Shown here one piece after another: positions 16,991-25,640 of a stretch of 64,000 bases of DNA. The notes beneath the pieces are model-generated. The model saw only the letters and a list, made by a program, of their open reading frames with translations, was not told the DNA's origin and searched no databases. Source of the stretch: Bacillota bacterium (GTDB lineage Bacteria > Bacillota > Clostridia > Christensenellales > Aristaeellaceae). Location: positions 25,387 through 89,386 of the forward strand of contig JAEZHK010000143.1 of assembly GCA_023416655.1 (NCBI GenBank). Reading direction: 5' to 3'. Each line of letters starts with the position of its first letter. The stretch's first letter is position 1. A program made the position numbers and the translations under genes.

Positions 16991-17100
16991 GCCGCGCAGT
17001 TTGAGAAGGACAACCCGGGCGTCAAGGTCGAGATCGGCTCATCGGCGGTCCCGGCCAGGCGCTGGTGGTCTCCAAGGCTTCGAAGAAACGCCCGGTTTGA
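16991..17100 (+). pseudogene. Scar of a sugar solute-binding protein gene
   Basis: Frame one reads AAQFEKDNPGVKVEIG, which is the near-N-terminal phrase of family 1 binding proteins (FEKxNPGIKVE). A second frame reads GGPGQALVVSKASKKRPV and a TGA, like the internal GGxGxxVxKxSKN phrase of the same family. An internal deletion with frameshift has joined the two. There is no ribosome binding site and no room for a protein. Confidence 0.6.
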
Positions 17101-17184
17101 ACGCTCCGGAACGTATCGCGCGCGGAGTATGCATTTGTGATCAAGGTAACGAAGCGGGCCGCCTCAATGGAAACTCATGGGTTT

Positions 17185-17976
17185 CTACATCTGGTGAAAA
17201 TTCACATCGCGCTCGGTGACGATGCGCTCGATTCTGTCCCGCGCGTTTTGAAGCAGCGCGCCGATCAGCCTGATTTTCTCCTCAGTGGCCCGGAACAGCG
17301 GCACCGTGACGCTGACGGCCGCGATTGTCTGACCATTTTTGCAGATCGGCGCGCCGACGCACCGGACGTGCTGGTCGGACTCTTCCGATTCGTAAGAAAG
17401 CCCCGTTTCGCGCGCCATAGCGAGTTGATCGGCCAGCGCATCGAAGCTGGTGATCGTGTTTGCGGTCACCGGCTTCAGGCCGTCGGGGTACAGTTTTTTC
17501 AGCATGGATACTGTGTAATTCGACAGGAGCGCCTTGCCGATTCCGGTCGCGTAAGCGGGGAGACGGCGGCCGACCGACGAATACATCCGGATGGGTTCCG
17601 GGGAGTCGATCTTCAGAAGGTAGAGCACGTCGCCGCCCACCAGAATCCCAAAATGGCAGGTTTCATTGCAGACGCCCACGATCAGTCGCATCTCGTTTCG
17701 GATCAATTCGAGCACGTCCGTCTGTTCGAGGAAACTGTATCCGCACTCAAACATCCTGACGCCCGTCTTGTATACGCGCGTCTGGGCATTATACAGTAGG
17801 AAGCCGCGTTCCGTGAGCGTGCGGAGGATGGGGTGGATGCTGCTCTTGGGCGCGTCCAGATGCTCGACGATCTGGCTGAACGTGCGCCCGGACTGCGACG
17901 CGGCCACGTACTCGATCGCGCGCAGCGTCCGGTCGGTCGCGCGGTGCGGCGCGCCGGGGTCCCGCTCATGTTCCAT
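17185..17976 (-). CDS. IclR family transcriptional regulator
   Basis: A 263-residue regulator. The N-terminal winged helix (TLRAIEYVAASQSGRTFSQI, then VEHLDAPKSSIHPILRTLTE and RGFLLY) is followed by the IclR ligand-binding domain (RLPAYATGIGKALLSNYT; ESDQHVRCVGAPI; AAVSVTVPL). I start at ATG 17976 behind GGAGGCGGCCT; the frame is open to 18033 without a better site. It is divergent from the KDPG aldolase / KDG kinase / galactonate dehydratase operon. IclR regulators commonly control such sugar-acid operons, with 2-keto-3-deoxy sugars or their phosphates as inducers (KdgR-like). The inducer here is inferred. Confidence 0.9.
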   Translation of the reverse strand: MEHERDPGAPHRATDRTLRAIEYVAASQSGRTFSQIVEHLDAPKSSIHPILRTLTERGFLLYNAQTRVYKTGVRMFECGYSFLEQTDVLELIRNEMRLIVGVCNETCHFGILVGGDVLYLLKIDSPEPIRMYSSVGRRLPAYATGIGKALLSNYTVSMLKKLYPDGLKPVTANTITSFDALADQLAMARETGLSYESEESDQHVRCVGAPICKNGQTIAAVSVTVPLFRATEEKIRLIGALLQNARDRIERIVTERDVNFHQM

Positions 17977-18082
17977 AGGCCGCCTCCGTTCCGATATGCG
18001 AACGATCATGAAGATTGGGGAACCGCATTTCACCCGATCATATCACAAACGCCTGGTCATGTCAAATTTGCGGCCGCGCGGA

Positions 18083-18111
18083 TTGACAGGTTGGGGCTTT
18101 GGTGGTATCAT
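18083..18111 (+). promoter_or_regulatory. Promoter of the KDPG aldolase operon
   Basis: TTGACA (18083-18088), 17 bases, TATCAT (18106-18111), on the side facing away from the IclR gene. Confidence 0.75.
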
Positions 18112-18132
18112 AGTTGTGCGTAATAAAGAATA

Positions 18133-18153
18133 TTGTTCCTATATACGAACCAA
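18133..18153. promoter_or_regulatory. Possible IclR operator
   Basis: TTGTTCC-TATATA-CGAACCAA is an imperfect inverted repeat about 22 bases downstream of the -10 box, a position where a bound repressor would block transcription. Only one copy is present, so this is a suggestion. Confidence 0.4.
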
Positions 18154-18205
18154 TTCAGACGCCCGGCAGGGCGACAAGCGGAAGGAGCGATGCGCCATTC
18201 AGACC

Positions 18206-18832
18206 GTGGAAAAAATCTGCGAGCACAAAATCGTCGCCATCGCGCGGCGGGTGCCGCCGGACAAAATCGTGCCCGCTGCCCAGGCGCTCTACGAGGGCGG
18301 GATCCGGCTGATGGAGATCACGTTCGATCAGGCCGACCCGGAATGCCTGCGGCTCACGCCGCGCATGATCGAGGCGCTGATCGCCCGCTTCCCCGACATG
18401 CTCGTGGGGGCGGGTACGGTGATGAGCCGCGAACAGGCGCGCGCCGCGGCGGACGCGGGCGCGCAGTTTGCGCTGGCCCCGAACGTCGACGAAGAGGTGA
18501 TCGACGAGGCGCTGGGGCGCGGCCTTGTCGCCATCCCTGGAGCGATGACGCCCACCGAGGTCGCCCACGCCTGGAAGCTGGGCGCGGCGATGGTCAAGCT
18601 GTTTCCCGCCGGGGACCTCGGGCTGGGATACCTCAAGGCGCTCCGGGGCCCTCTCCCCCACATCCCGCTGATGGCGGTGGGCGGCGTGGACCTGAACAAC
18701 CTTTCCGACTTCTTCAGGGCCGGCGCGAAGGCCGTTGGTCTCGGCAGCAACATCGTGGACAACAAGCTGATCGCGGAAGGGCGCTACCGCGAATTGACCG
18801 GGCTTGCCAAAGCCTATACGAGTCTTACATAA
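18206..18832 (+). CDS. 2-dehydro-3-deoxy-phosphogluconate/galactonate aldolase
   Basis: A KDPG/KDPGal aldolase of the Eda family (about 208 residues) that cleaves the phosphorylated 2-keto-3-deoxy sugar acid into pyruvate and glyceraldehyde 3-phosphate. Visible are HKIVAIARRVPPDKIVPAA, GIRLMEITFD (catalytic glutamate), VGAGTVMSREQA, FALAPNVDEEV and the Schiff-base lysine in AMVKLFPAGDLG. The start is uncertain: no ATG is in frame. GTG 18206 begins VEKICEHK at the family N-terminus but is 18 bases from AAGGAG (18182-18187). An ATT at 18197 has the ideal 9-base spacing. First gene of an operon with KDG kinase and galactonate dehydratase. Confidence 0.9.
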   Translation: MEKICEHKIVAIARRVPPDKIVPAAQALYEGGIRLMEITFDQADPECLRLTPRMIEALIARFPDMLVGAGTVMSREQARAAADAGAQFALAPNVDEEVIDEALGRGLVAIPGAMTPTEVAHAWKLGAAMVKLFPAGDLGLGYLKALRGPLPHIPLMAVGGVDLNNLSDFFRAGAKAVGLGSNIVDNKLIAEGRYRELTGLAKAYTSLT

Positions 18833-18843
18833 GGAGCGGCGAC

Positions 18844-19866
18844 ATGAAAAAAACGGTTTGTTTCGGCGAACTCATGGGGCGGCTGAACCCCGAAGGATAC
18901 CTCCGGATGGTGCAGGCGCAGCGGCTGGAACTGTCCTACGCGGGCGGCGAGGCGAACGTGGCGGTTTCGCTTTCGTACATGGGCCTTCCCGCAACGTATG
19001 TGACGAAGCTTCCCAAGAACGATCTGGGACGCGCGGCGTCGATGGAACTGATGCGCTTCGGCGTGGATGTCTCAAACGTCGTCTGGGGCGGAAACCGGCT
19101 GGGGCTGTACTTTGTCGAAAAGGGCGCGAGCCAGCGCGCCAGCAAGGTGATCTATGACCGCGCGCATTCGGCCATCGCGGAAGCGTCCCGCGCGGATTTC
19201 GACTGGAATGCCATCTTTGAAGGCGCGGAATGGTTCCACTTCACCGGCATCACGCCCGCGCTGGGCGGCGAACTGCCGGAAGTTTGCATGGACGCGCTGA
19301 TGGCCGCGAAACGCGCGGGCGTCACGGTGAGTTGCGATCTTAACTACCGCAAGAACCTGTGGAGCCGCGAGCACGCGGGCGAGGTGATGGCGAAGTACAT
19401 GCCGTATGTGGACGTGCTCATCGCCAACGAGGAGGACGCCGCCGACGTGTTCGGCATCCGCGCCTCCGGCACCGAAATCGAAAAGGGCGAACTGAGCTGC
19501 GAAGGCTACGTGGACGTGGCGAAGCAGATCTCCGACCGCTTCGGCATCCAAAAGATCGCAATCACACTGCGCGGCAGCATCTCCGCCAGCGACAACGAAT
19601 GGGGCGCGATGCTCTATATGGGCGGCGAGGCGCTCTTCTCGAAGCGTTACCGCGTGCACATCGTCGACCGCGTCGGCGGCGGCGACAGCTTCGGCGCGGG
19701 GCTGATCTACGCGACGCAGAAAGGGTACGAGCCGCAGCGGGCGGTCGAATTCGCCGCCGCGGCGTCCTGCCTGAAGCATTCCATCGAGCACGACTTCAAC
19801 CTGGTGACCGCGGACGAAATCGAAAAACTGGCGCAGGGCGACGGCTCCGGCCGCGTGCAGCGCTGA
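18844..19866 (+). CDS. kdgK: 2-dehydro-3-deoxygluconokinase/galactonokinase (PfkB family)
   Basis: A 340-residue PfkB-family sugar kinase that phosphorylates 2-keto-3-deoxy-gluconate or -galactonate with ATP. It has the N-terminal TVCFGELMGRLNPEGYLRM typical of KdgK, the substrate block YAGGEANVAVSLS, and the C-terminal ATP/anion-hole motif VGGGDSFGAGLIYA with its catalytic aspartate. ATG 18844 follows AAGGAGCGGCG, 11 bases after the aldolase stop. Upstream aldolase and downstream dehydratase complete a route from galactonate (or gluconate) to pyruvate and glyceraldehyde 3-phosphate. Whether the C4 epimer is gluco or galacto cannot be read here; the adjacent DgoD homologue favours galacto. 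Confidence 0.9.
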   Translation: MKKTVCFGELMGRLNPEGYLRMVQAQRLELSYAGGEANVAVSLSYMGLPATYVTKLPKNDLGRAASMELMRFGVDVSNVVWGGNRLGLYFVEKGASQRASKVIYDRAHSAIAEASRADFDWNAIFEGAEWFHFTGITPALGGELPEVCMDALMAAKRAGVTVSCDLNYRKNLWSREHAGEVMAKYMPYVDVLIANEEDAADVFGIRASGTEIEKGELSCEGYVDVAKQISDRFGIQKIAITLRGSISASDNEWGAMLYMGGEALFSKRYRVHIVDRVGGGDSFGAGLIYATQKGYEPQRAVEFAAAASCLKHSIEHDFNLVTADEIEKLAQGDGSGRVQR

Positions 19867-19878
19867 GGGAGGCAACCC

Positions 19879-21030
19879 ATGAAGATCACAGGGCTTGAAC
19901 TGTTCCAGGTGCCGCCGCGCTGGCTGTTTTTGAAGGTGACCACGGACGAAGGCGTCGTCGGCTGGGGCGAACCGGTGGTGGAGGGCCGCGCCGCGACCAC
20001 CGCGGCCGCGGTGCGCGAATTGGAGGGCTGCCTGATCGGGCAGGACCCGTTCCGCATCGAGTACCTCTGGCAGACCATGTACCGCTGCGCGTTCTACCGC
20101 GGCGGCCCGGTCTTGATGAGCGCGATCTCCGGCGTCGACCAGGCGCTGTGGGACATCAAGGGCAAGGCGCTGGGCGTGCCGGTGTACGATCTGATGGGCG
20201 GCTGCGTACGCGACAGGCTGAAGATGTACAGCTGGATCCACGGCGATACGCCGGAGGAACTGGCCGCGCAGGCGCTCGAAAAGAAGGCGCTGGGCTATAC
20301 CGCGCTCAAGCTGACCCCGTTTGAGACGACCATGCACTTCATCGATTCCTACGAGAAGGTGGACGGCACGGTTAAAAAGCTGGCCGCGATCCGCGACGCC
20401 GTCGGGCACTCGATGGACGTGGCGATCGACTTCCACGGTCGCGTGCACAAGCCCATGGCCAAGATCCTGGCAAAGGAACTGGACCAGTTCAAGCTGATGT
20501 TCATCGAGGAGCCGGTGCTGCCGGAGAACCTGGACGCGCTCCGCGAAATCGCGCAGCACACCTCAACGCCCATCGCCACCGGCGAGCGGATGTACTCCCG
20601 CTGGGACTTCAAGCGCATCCTTGAAGCAGGCGTCGTCGACATCGTGCAGCCGGACCTCTCCCACGCGGGGGGCTTGAGCGAATGCCGCCGGATCGCCGCG
20701 CAGGCGGAGGCGTATGACGTGGCCGTCGCGCCGCACTGCCCGCTGGGGCCGATCGCGCTGGCCAGCTGCATCCAGCTCGACTGCTGCACGCCCAACGCGT
20801 TCATTCAGGAGCAGAGCCTGGGCATCCACTACAACAAGGGCAACGAACTATTGGACTACATCAAAAACCCGTCCGTGTTCCATTACGAGGACGGTTTCGT
20901 CGCGCCGCCCAAGGGGCCGGGCCTTGGCATCGAGGTCAATGAGGAGTACGTGCGCGAAGCCGCCAAGGTGGGTCACAACTGGAAGAGCCCGATCTGGCAC
21001 AATGAGGACGGCACGCCCGCGGAGTGGTAG
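19879..21030 (+). CDS. dgoD: D-galactonate dehydratase (enolase superfamily)
   Basis: A 383-residue enolase-superfamily acid sugar dehydratase, converting D-galactonate to 2-keto-3-deoxy-D-galactonate. It begins MKITGLELFQVPPRWLFLKV as in DgoD. The metal ligands are in AIDFHGRVH (Asp, with the nearby His), IEEPVLPENLDAL (Glu) and ATGERMYSRWDF (Glu), with the second catalytic His in VAPHCPLGPIALAS. Length and motif order match the family closely. It starts 12 bases after the kinase stop behind GAGGGAGGC and ends the operon. No galactonate transporter is attached; the ABC importer at 22.5-25.6 kb on the other strand is a possible partner. Confidence 0.92.
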   Translation: MKITGLELFQVPPRWLFLKVTTDEGVVGWGEPVVEGRAATTAAAVRELEGCLIGQDPFRIEYLWQTMYRCAFYRGGPVLMSAISGVDQALWDIKGKALGVPVYDLMGGCVRDRLKMYSWIHGDTPEELAAQALEKKALGYTALKLTPFETTMHFIDSYEKVDGTVKKLAAIRDAVGHSMDVAIDFHGRVHKPMAKILAKELDQFKLMFIEEPVLPENLDALREIAQHTSTPIATGERMYSRWDFKRILEAGVVDIVQPDLSHAGGLSECRRIAAQAEAYDVAVAPHCPLGPIALASCIQLDCCTPNAFIQEQSLGIHYNKGNELLDYIKNPSVFHYEDGFVAPPKGPGLGIEVNEEYVREAAKVGHNWKSPIWHNEDGTPAEW

Positions 21031-21120
21031 GGCGAGGGTAGGACGAGGGTAGGGCGGAGGTACGGCAAGGGGCCCCGCCCCCGCACCCCCCGCAAGGGGC
21101 CTGAGGCCCTTGACCCCAAC

Positions 21121-21197
21121 GGCCACGCCCGCAAGAAAAGACGTGGCCGGGAAAGCATAATGAGAGCGCCCGCAGCCCATACAGGCCGCAGGCGCTC
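21121..21197. terminator. Hairpin pair between convergent operons
   Basis: GGCCACG/CGTGGCC (21121-21148) and GAGCGCCCGCAGCC/GGCCGCAGGCGCTC (21164-21197) stand between the converging galactonate dehydratase and mannonate-type dehydratase genes. Before them, 21028-21062 carries a degenerate 11-12-base tandem repeat (TAGGGCGAGGG, TAGGACGAGGG, TAGGGCGGAGG). The hairpins lack long T-runs, so a bidirectional weak terminator is the best reading. Confidence 0.55.
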
Positions 21198-21242
21198 AAC
21201 GTTTATGGGATCAGGACTTTACAATGGATTTTGGCTCTCCGA

Positions 21243-22493
21243 TTAGGGCCGGACGGCGGTGCCGTCCTTGAGGCGGGAGTACAGCCAGCCGAAGTCCATC
21301 TCGACAAAGGGGTACTTCGCGGCGGCCTTCTCGTCGAAATCGACGCCGATGCCGGGGCGGTCGCTCAGGTAGACGTAGCCGTTTCGCGCCTCGGGGCAGC
21401 CGGGGAAGACCTCCAGCTCGCTTTCGACAAAACTGGAGACACCCGCGCTCTGCTGCTCGACAAAGCCGGAGAACTCCTGAATGCCGAAGTTGGGCGCGCT
21501 CAAGTCCAGGTGCATTTGCGCGACCATGCCGATGGGCGACAGGTCGCTCGGGCCGTGCCAGGCAGTGCGCACGCCGTAGGCCTCGCAGAACGCGGCCAGC
21601 TTGCGCGCGGGCGTCAGCCCGCCGATGTCGCTCAGGTGCACGCGGATGAAGTCGATCCACTGGTTCTGCACGATCTGCTTCCATTCCAGCGGATGGGTGA
21701 AGAGCTCGCCCATCGCCAGTGGCACGCTCGTCTGCTCCCGCAGGTACTTGAAGTATTCGACTTGATCGGGCGGAAGGCAGTCCTCCAGGAAGAACAGCTT
21801 GAACTTCTCCATATCCTTGGCGAAGCCCAGCGTGTCCGCCAGCGGCAGCCGCTCGTGCACGTCGTGCATCAGCTCGATCTCCCAGCCGAACTTGTCGCGC
21901 ACGTGTTCGAACAGTTTGATCACGCTGCGCGTGTAGGCGCGGGGGTCGTAGTACGCGCCGGGCGGGCAGTTGTCCGGCCGGTGCATTTCGCGGTTTTTCG
22001 AGCCGTACATGTTGCCGCCGTAGGTGCCCATGTGCACGCGGATGTAGCGGTAGCCCTCGTCGATGTAGGACTGAATTTTTTGATCGACTTCCTCAAAATT
22101 GCCGCCGTCGGCGTGCCGGTAGACCGCGATGCCCTCCCGGCACTTGCCGCCGAAGAGGTCGTAGAGCGGCATGTTCGCGAGCTTGCCCTTGATGTCCCAC
22201 AGCGCCTCGTCGATGCCGGAGAGCGCGTTGTTGAGCACGGGGCCGTTGCGCCAGTAGGAGCCGCCCATGGCGATCTGCCAGATGTCCTCGATGTTGGCAA
22301 CGTTTTTTCCGATCACGAGCGGCTTCAGGTACTCTTCGACCGCGGTCACAACCGCCTTCGCGCGCCAGGTGAACGTCGCGCAGCCGTGGCCGACCAGGCC
22401 GGGCACATTGGTTTCCACCCTGACGACCACCAGGTTGATGCCCCGGGGCGCCGTGATAAAGGTTTTGACGTCCCGGATGGTCACGCAAGCCAT
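21243..22493 (-). CDS. Mannonate dehydratase-type enolase superfamily protein (RspA/ManD)
   Basis: A 416-residue acid sugar dehydratase of the RspA/ManD group. ALSGIDEALWDIKGK is the barrel entrance. Metal ligands are in LMHDVHERLPLADT (Asp, with catalytic His), LEDCLPPDQVEYF (Glu) and AMGELFTHPLEWK (Glu). WHGPSDLSPIGMVAQMHLDL carries the conserved His and GIQEFSGFVE the last Glu. Members act on mannonate or gluconate, or only weakly on sugar acids, so the substrate is open. It is the last gene after an ABC importer on the same strand, 34 bases from the permease stop. The product would feed the KDG kinase and aldolase of the facing operon. Confidence 0.88.
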   Translation of the reverse strand: MACVTIRDVKTFITAPRGINLVVVRVETNVPGLVGHGCATFTWRAKAVVTAVEEYLKPLVIGKNVANIEDIWQIAMGGSYWRNGPVLNNALSGIDEALWDIKGKLANMPLYDLFGGKCREGIAVYRHADGGNFEEVDQKIQSYIDEGYRYIRVHMGTYGGNMYGSKNREMHRPDNCPPGAYYDPRAYTRSVIKLFEHVRDKFGWEIELMHDVHERLPLADTLGFAKDMEKFKLFFLEDCLPPDQVEYFKYLREQTSVPLAMGELFTHPLEWKQIVQNQWIDFIRVHLSDIGGLTPARKLAAFCEAYGVRTAWHGPSDLSPIGMVAQMHLDLSAPNFGIQEFSGFVEQQSAGVSSFVESELEVFPGCPEARNGYVYLSDRPGIGVDFDEKAAAKYPFVEMDFGWLYSRLKDGTAVRP

Positions 22494-22527
22494 GAAGGTT
22501 TCCTCCTATTTGCGTATGTATGGTTGG

Positions 22528-23376
22528 TCAGCTCTTCACGGCGCCGCTGGTCATACCGGCGATGAAGTAACGCTGGAAGCAGACGAACAGGATGATCAGC
22601 GGCAGGCAGGAGAAAGAGGAAGCCGCCATCAGGTCGTTCCACTTCACCTGGTACTGCGTGTTGAGCGACACGATGCCCACGGTCAGGGTTTTGAGCGAAT
22701 CCTTGGACATCAAAACCGCCGAGTACATGTACTCGTTCCAGCCGTTGATGAAGGTGAAGATCGAAACCGATGCGATGCCCGGCAGCGTCAGCGGCAGGAT
22801 GATCTTCCAGAAGGTGTAGAAGGCCGAAGCGCCGTCCACCCGGGCGGCTTCGTCCAGCTCGATGGGGATGGTTTTGAAGTAGGATACCATCATCCATGTC
22901 GAAAAAGCAACGTTGGTTGCGGCGTACACGATGATGAGGCCCAAAAGCGTATTGTTCATGCGGTAGGTGGTGAGGATCGTGTAGAACGGCACCACCAGCA
23001 TGACGCTCGGGAACATCTGCGTCACCAGAAGGAAGCCCATGTACAGCTTCTTGCCGGTGAACTTGAAGCGCGTGATGCCGTAGCCCGAAAGGCATGACGC
23101 CGTCACGCAGATCAGGGTCGAAAACACGCAGGTGATGAGGCTGTTGAGCGTCATCCGGCCAAAATCGTAGATCTTCCAGAATTTGACGAAGGAGTCGAAC
23201 GTGGCGGGCTGCGGCAGCCAGCTCGGGTTGGGCAGGTAGGTCTGCGGCTCGGTTTTGAAGGCGGTGGACAGCATCCACGCGATCGGCACGAGGATAAACA
23301 GCGAAAGCAGCGTGAGCATTATGTAGCGCAGCGCGCCGCTCATCATGGTTTTTGCGCTTCGAACCGGCTTAGTCAT
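22528..23376 (-). CDS. Sugar ABC transporter permease (MalG type)
   Basis: A 282-residue permease with six predicted membrane segments, the first at LRYIMLTLLSLFILVPIAWML. The coupling motif for the ATPase is IELDEAARVDGASAFYTFWK followed by ILPLTLPGI, as in MalG-like subunits. It overlaps the MalF-type permease gene by 8 bases. No ATPase gene is in this operon; importers of this carbohydrate class often share one MsmK-like ATPase encoded elsewhere, which is known for Firmicutes and inferred here. Confidence 0.93.
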   Translation of the reverse strand: MTKPVRSAKTMMSGALRYIMLTLLSLFILVPIAWMLSTAFKTEPQTYLPNPSWLPQPATFDSFVKFWKIYDFGRMTLNSLITCVFSTLICVTASCLSGYGITRFKFTGKKLYMGFLLVTQMFPSVMLVVPFYTILTTYRMNNTLLGLIIVYAATNVAFSTWMMVSYFKTIPIELDEAARVDGASAFYTFWKIILPLTLPGIASVSIFTFINGWNEYMYSAVLMSKDSLKTLTVGIVSLNTQYQVKWNDLMAASSFSCLPLIILFVCFQRYFIAGMTSGAVKS

Positions 23377-24274
23377 CTTTCAACACCACCCTGTACACTT
23401 TGCTGATCAGGTAGCAGATCGCAAACACGATAACCGCCCAGGCCGACGCCTTGCCGAAGCGCAGCGATTCGAACGCGGTCGAGAAGATGTTGAGGCTGAT
23501 CAGGCTGGTCGCGCTGCCCGGACCGCCCGCGGTCATGGTATAAACCAGCGTGTACTGCTTGAACCACCACACGCTGTCGAGGATGAGCGTGGTCGTCAGA
23601 ACCGGCTTCAGCGAGGGCACGGTGACGTTCAAGAACTGCCGCCACCGGTTTGCGCCGTCGATGCGGGCCGCCTCATACAGGTCCTGGGAGATCGACTGCA
23701 TGCCGGCCAGGATCATCGTCATGACCAGCGGATAGCCCTTCCAGATGCAGGCGAACACCACCGAGGGGAACGCCAGCTCCGCCGTACCCAGCCACGATAT
23801 GTTGCCGGAGATCAGCCCCAGCCCCCGAAGGATCGCGTTGAGCACGCCGTACATCGGGTTCATGATCCAGGTGAACAGAAGCGCCACCACGGTTTCCGGG
23901 AAGAGCCACGGCAGCATGAAGATGATGCGGAACAATAGCCGGCCCTTGAATTCCTTGTTGAGGAATGACGCCAGAAGGAAGCCAAAGAGGAAGTGTCCGG
24001 CCACCACCAGCGCCATGAACTTGAAGGTGAGCGCGACCGTTGACCCGAATTCCGGCTGCGTGACGGCCTGCTCATAGTACTTCAGGCCTACGTAGTCCCA
24101 CCGGGTGACCAGGTTGGTATTGAAAAAGCTCAGGTAGACGCCGTAGAGCATCGGATAGATGATCAGCGCCACCATGATGACGACCGCCGGCAGCACGAAG
24201 CCGTAGCCGATGCCCTGCTGCCGCCTGTCCATCCTGCCCATTGCGGCTTTCCGCGTCGCCGTCCAGGATGCCAT
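23369..24274 (-). CDS. Sugar ABC transporter permease (MalF type)
   Basis: A 301-residue permease. Membrane segments include IGYGFVLPAVVIMVALIIYP, FMALVVAGHFLFGFLLASFL and PSVVFACIWKGYPLVMTMIL. The coupling loop is LYEAARIDGANRWRQFLNVT followed by VPSLKP. The N-terminal ~18 residues are basic and cytoplasmic. It follows the binding protein gene after 82 bases that hold a strong hairpin, and overlaps the second permease, so the two permeases are translationally coupled. Confidence 0.93.
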   Translation of the reverse strand: MASWTATRKAAMGRMDRRQQGIGYGFVLPAVVIMVALIIYPMLYGVYLSFFNTNLVTRWDYVGLKYYEQAVTQPEFGSTVALTFKFMALVVAGHFLFGFLLASFLNKEFKGRLLFRIIFMLPWLFPETVVALLFTWIMNPMYGVLNAILRGLGLISGNISWLGTAELAFPSVVFACIWKGYPLVMTMILAGMQSISQDLYEAARIDGANRWRQFLNVTVPSLKPVLTTTLILDSVWWFKQYTLVYTMTAGGPGSATSLISLNIFSTAFESLRFGKASAWAVIVFAICYLISKVYRVVLKDD

Positions 24275-24306
24275 CGCGCCCGCACCTCCCCCAAGAATAG
24301 GATGGT

Positions 24307-24347
24307 GGGCAGGGGGGAGGAGCGGGAGCTCCCCCTCTCCCCTGCCC
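24307..24347 (-). terminator. Intercistronic hairpin after the sugar-binding protein gene
   Basis: GGGCAGGGG and CCCCTGCCC arms enclose further pairing GGAG/CTCC. It lies directly downstream of the binding protein stop and upstream of the permeases, a usual place for a structure that raises the binding-protein share of the message. Confidence 0.65.
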
Positions 24348-24356
24348 GGGTTTAAA

Positions 24357-25640
24357 TCAGTTGTAGTCTTCCAGGAGTTCGGTCATGCCGGCCGCAAGGT
24401 CGGTCACGGCCTGCTCGTTGGTCTTCTCACCGGCGAACACCGCGGAGTACGCGTCGCCCAGCAGCTGCTTGAGGGCGCCCATGCCCGGGAAGCCGTTCAC
24501 CGGACGGCAGCCGTTGGCGATGGTCTGCAGGAAGCCCGCGTAGTCCTTGCCCTGCAGGTATTCGCTGGCGAGGCCCTGGGCACTGGAGGGCAGCTTGCCG
24601 CTCTCCTGCCAGAAGCGCATCTCGGCGTCGTTCGTCGCGTAGAACTTTGCGTACTCGACGGCGGCCTTCTTCTGCTCCTCGGTGGCGTTCTTCGAAAGCG
24701 CGTAGCCTTCGGTGTTCATCATCGAGCCGGGCTCAATGCCGGGCATCGGGAAGGTGCCGACCTTGCCCTTGAGATCCGGCGCGGCGGCGTAGGTGACGCC
24801 CATCGCGTTGCCGCCGGAAACCATGATGCTGGTGAAGCCCATCGCGAAGTAGTTCGCGGCGGTCGGATAGGTGACTTCGGTGATGCCTTCCGGCACGACC
24901 TTGTGGACGTTGTTCATGTCGGTCCAGAAGGTGAAGGCCTTCAGGAATTCCGGCGTGCCGATGTCGGTCTTGTACTCTTCGCCATCCTTGAAGACGACCT
25001 TGAGGCCGTTGCTCCAGAGGTAGGACATGAAGCGCGACTGGCCGGAGCTGTTGTTGGAACCGACCATCGAGAAGCCCCACTGGTCGGCGGTGCCGTCGCC
25101 ATTGGTGTCCTTGGTCAGCGCCTGGGAAGCGGCCAGGAACTCGTCCCAGGTCTTGGGGATCGTCAGGCCCGCTTCTTCAAAGCGGTCGATGCGGTAGAGC
25201 ACCGCCAGGGGCTGCAGGTCGATCGGGTAGTAGGCCATGATGCCGCCCACCTGGCAGCCGTCGACAACGCCGTTGCCGAAGGTCGCGAGCTCGTCGGCCG
25301 TCAGGTACTTGGACATGTCCTCCACGAGGCCGATGTCGACGAGGCTGGGGGCCTGGTCGGCGCTGGTGTAGAACAAGGTCGGGAGATCGTCGGGCGTGGT
25401 CGCCATGGCAGCGAGCTTCGCGTAGATGTCGTTGCTGCTGACCGCGGTCACTTCCACCTTGATGCCCGGGTTGGCGGCCATGAACTTCTCAGCGTACTCA
25501 TACGAGTACTTGCCGTACGGGTCCTCGCCGGCGTAAGCGCACCATACCGAAATCGTCACCGGGCTTGCTTCCGCGGAGGCGACGCTTAGCATGGAAAGCG
25601 CCATCATCAATCCCAAGACCAGAGCCAGGAACTTTTTCAC
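24357..25640 (-). CDS. Sugar ABC transporter substrate-binding protein (family 1)
   Basis: A 427-residue extracellular solute-binding protein. The signal peptide MKKFLALVLGLMMALSMLSV is followed by ASAEASPVTISVWCAY. Family 1 phrases are EKFMAANPGIKVEVTAV, LTKDTNGDGTADQWGFSM and AVEYAKFYATNDAEMRFWQE. It has no clear lipobox cysteine. ATG 25640 follows AAAAGGAGGAGTATCC, a very strong ribosome binding site. First gene of the importer-dehydratase operon, under a promoter containing the GntR-type motif. Ligand is unknown; the coupled dehydratase suggests a sugar acid or a uronate-containing oligomer. Confidence 0.93.
   Translation of the reverse strand: MKKFLALVLGLMMALSMLSVASAEASPVTISVWCAYAGEDPYGKYSYEYAEKFMAANPGIKVEVTAVSSNDIYAKLAAMATTPDDLPTLFYTSADQAPSLVDIGLVEDMSKYLTADELATFGNGVVDGCQVGGIMAYYPIDLQPLAVLYRIDRFEEAGLTIPKTWDEFLAASQALTKDTNGDGTADQWGFSMVGSNNSSGQSRFMSYLWSNGLKVVFKDGEEYKTDIGTPEFLKAFTFWTDMNNVHKVVPEGITEVTYPTAANYFAMGFTSIMVSGGNAMGVTYAAAPDLKGKVGTFPMPGIEPGSMMNTEGYALSKNATEEQKKAAVEYAKFYATNDAEMRFWQESGKLPSSAQGLASEYLQGKDYAGFLQTIANGCRPVNGFPGMGALKQLLGDAYSAVFAGEKTNEQAVTDLAAGMTELLEDYN

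Noticed and set aside
18133..19866. 577-residue plus frame running through aldolase and kinase
   Set aside because: Only its second half (from 18844) is the KDG kinase; the first part is out of frame with the aldolase and meaningless.
21231..22565. 444-residue plus-strand frame opposite the mannonate-type dehydratase
   Set aside because: Antisense shadow; the minus-strand enzyme has all catalytic motifs.
24210..25589. 459-residue plus-strand frame opposite the sugar-binding protein
   Set aside because: Antisense shadow; minus-strand gene has signal peptide and ribosome binding site.
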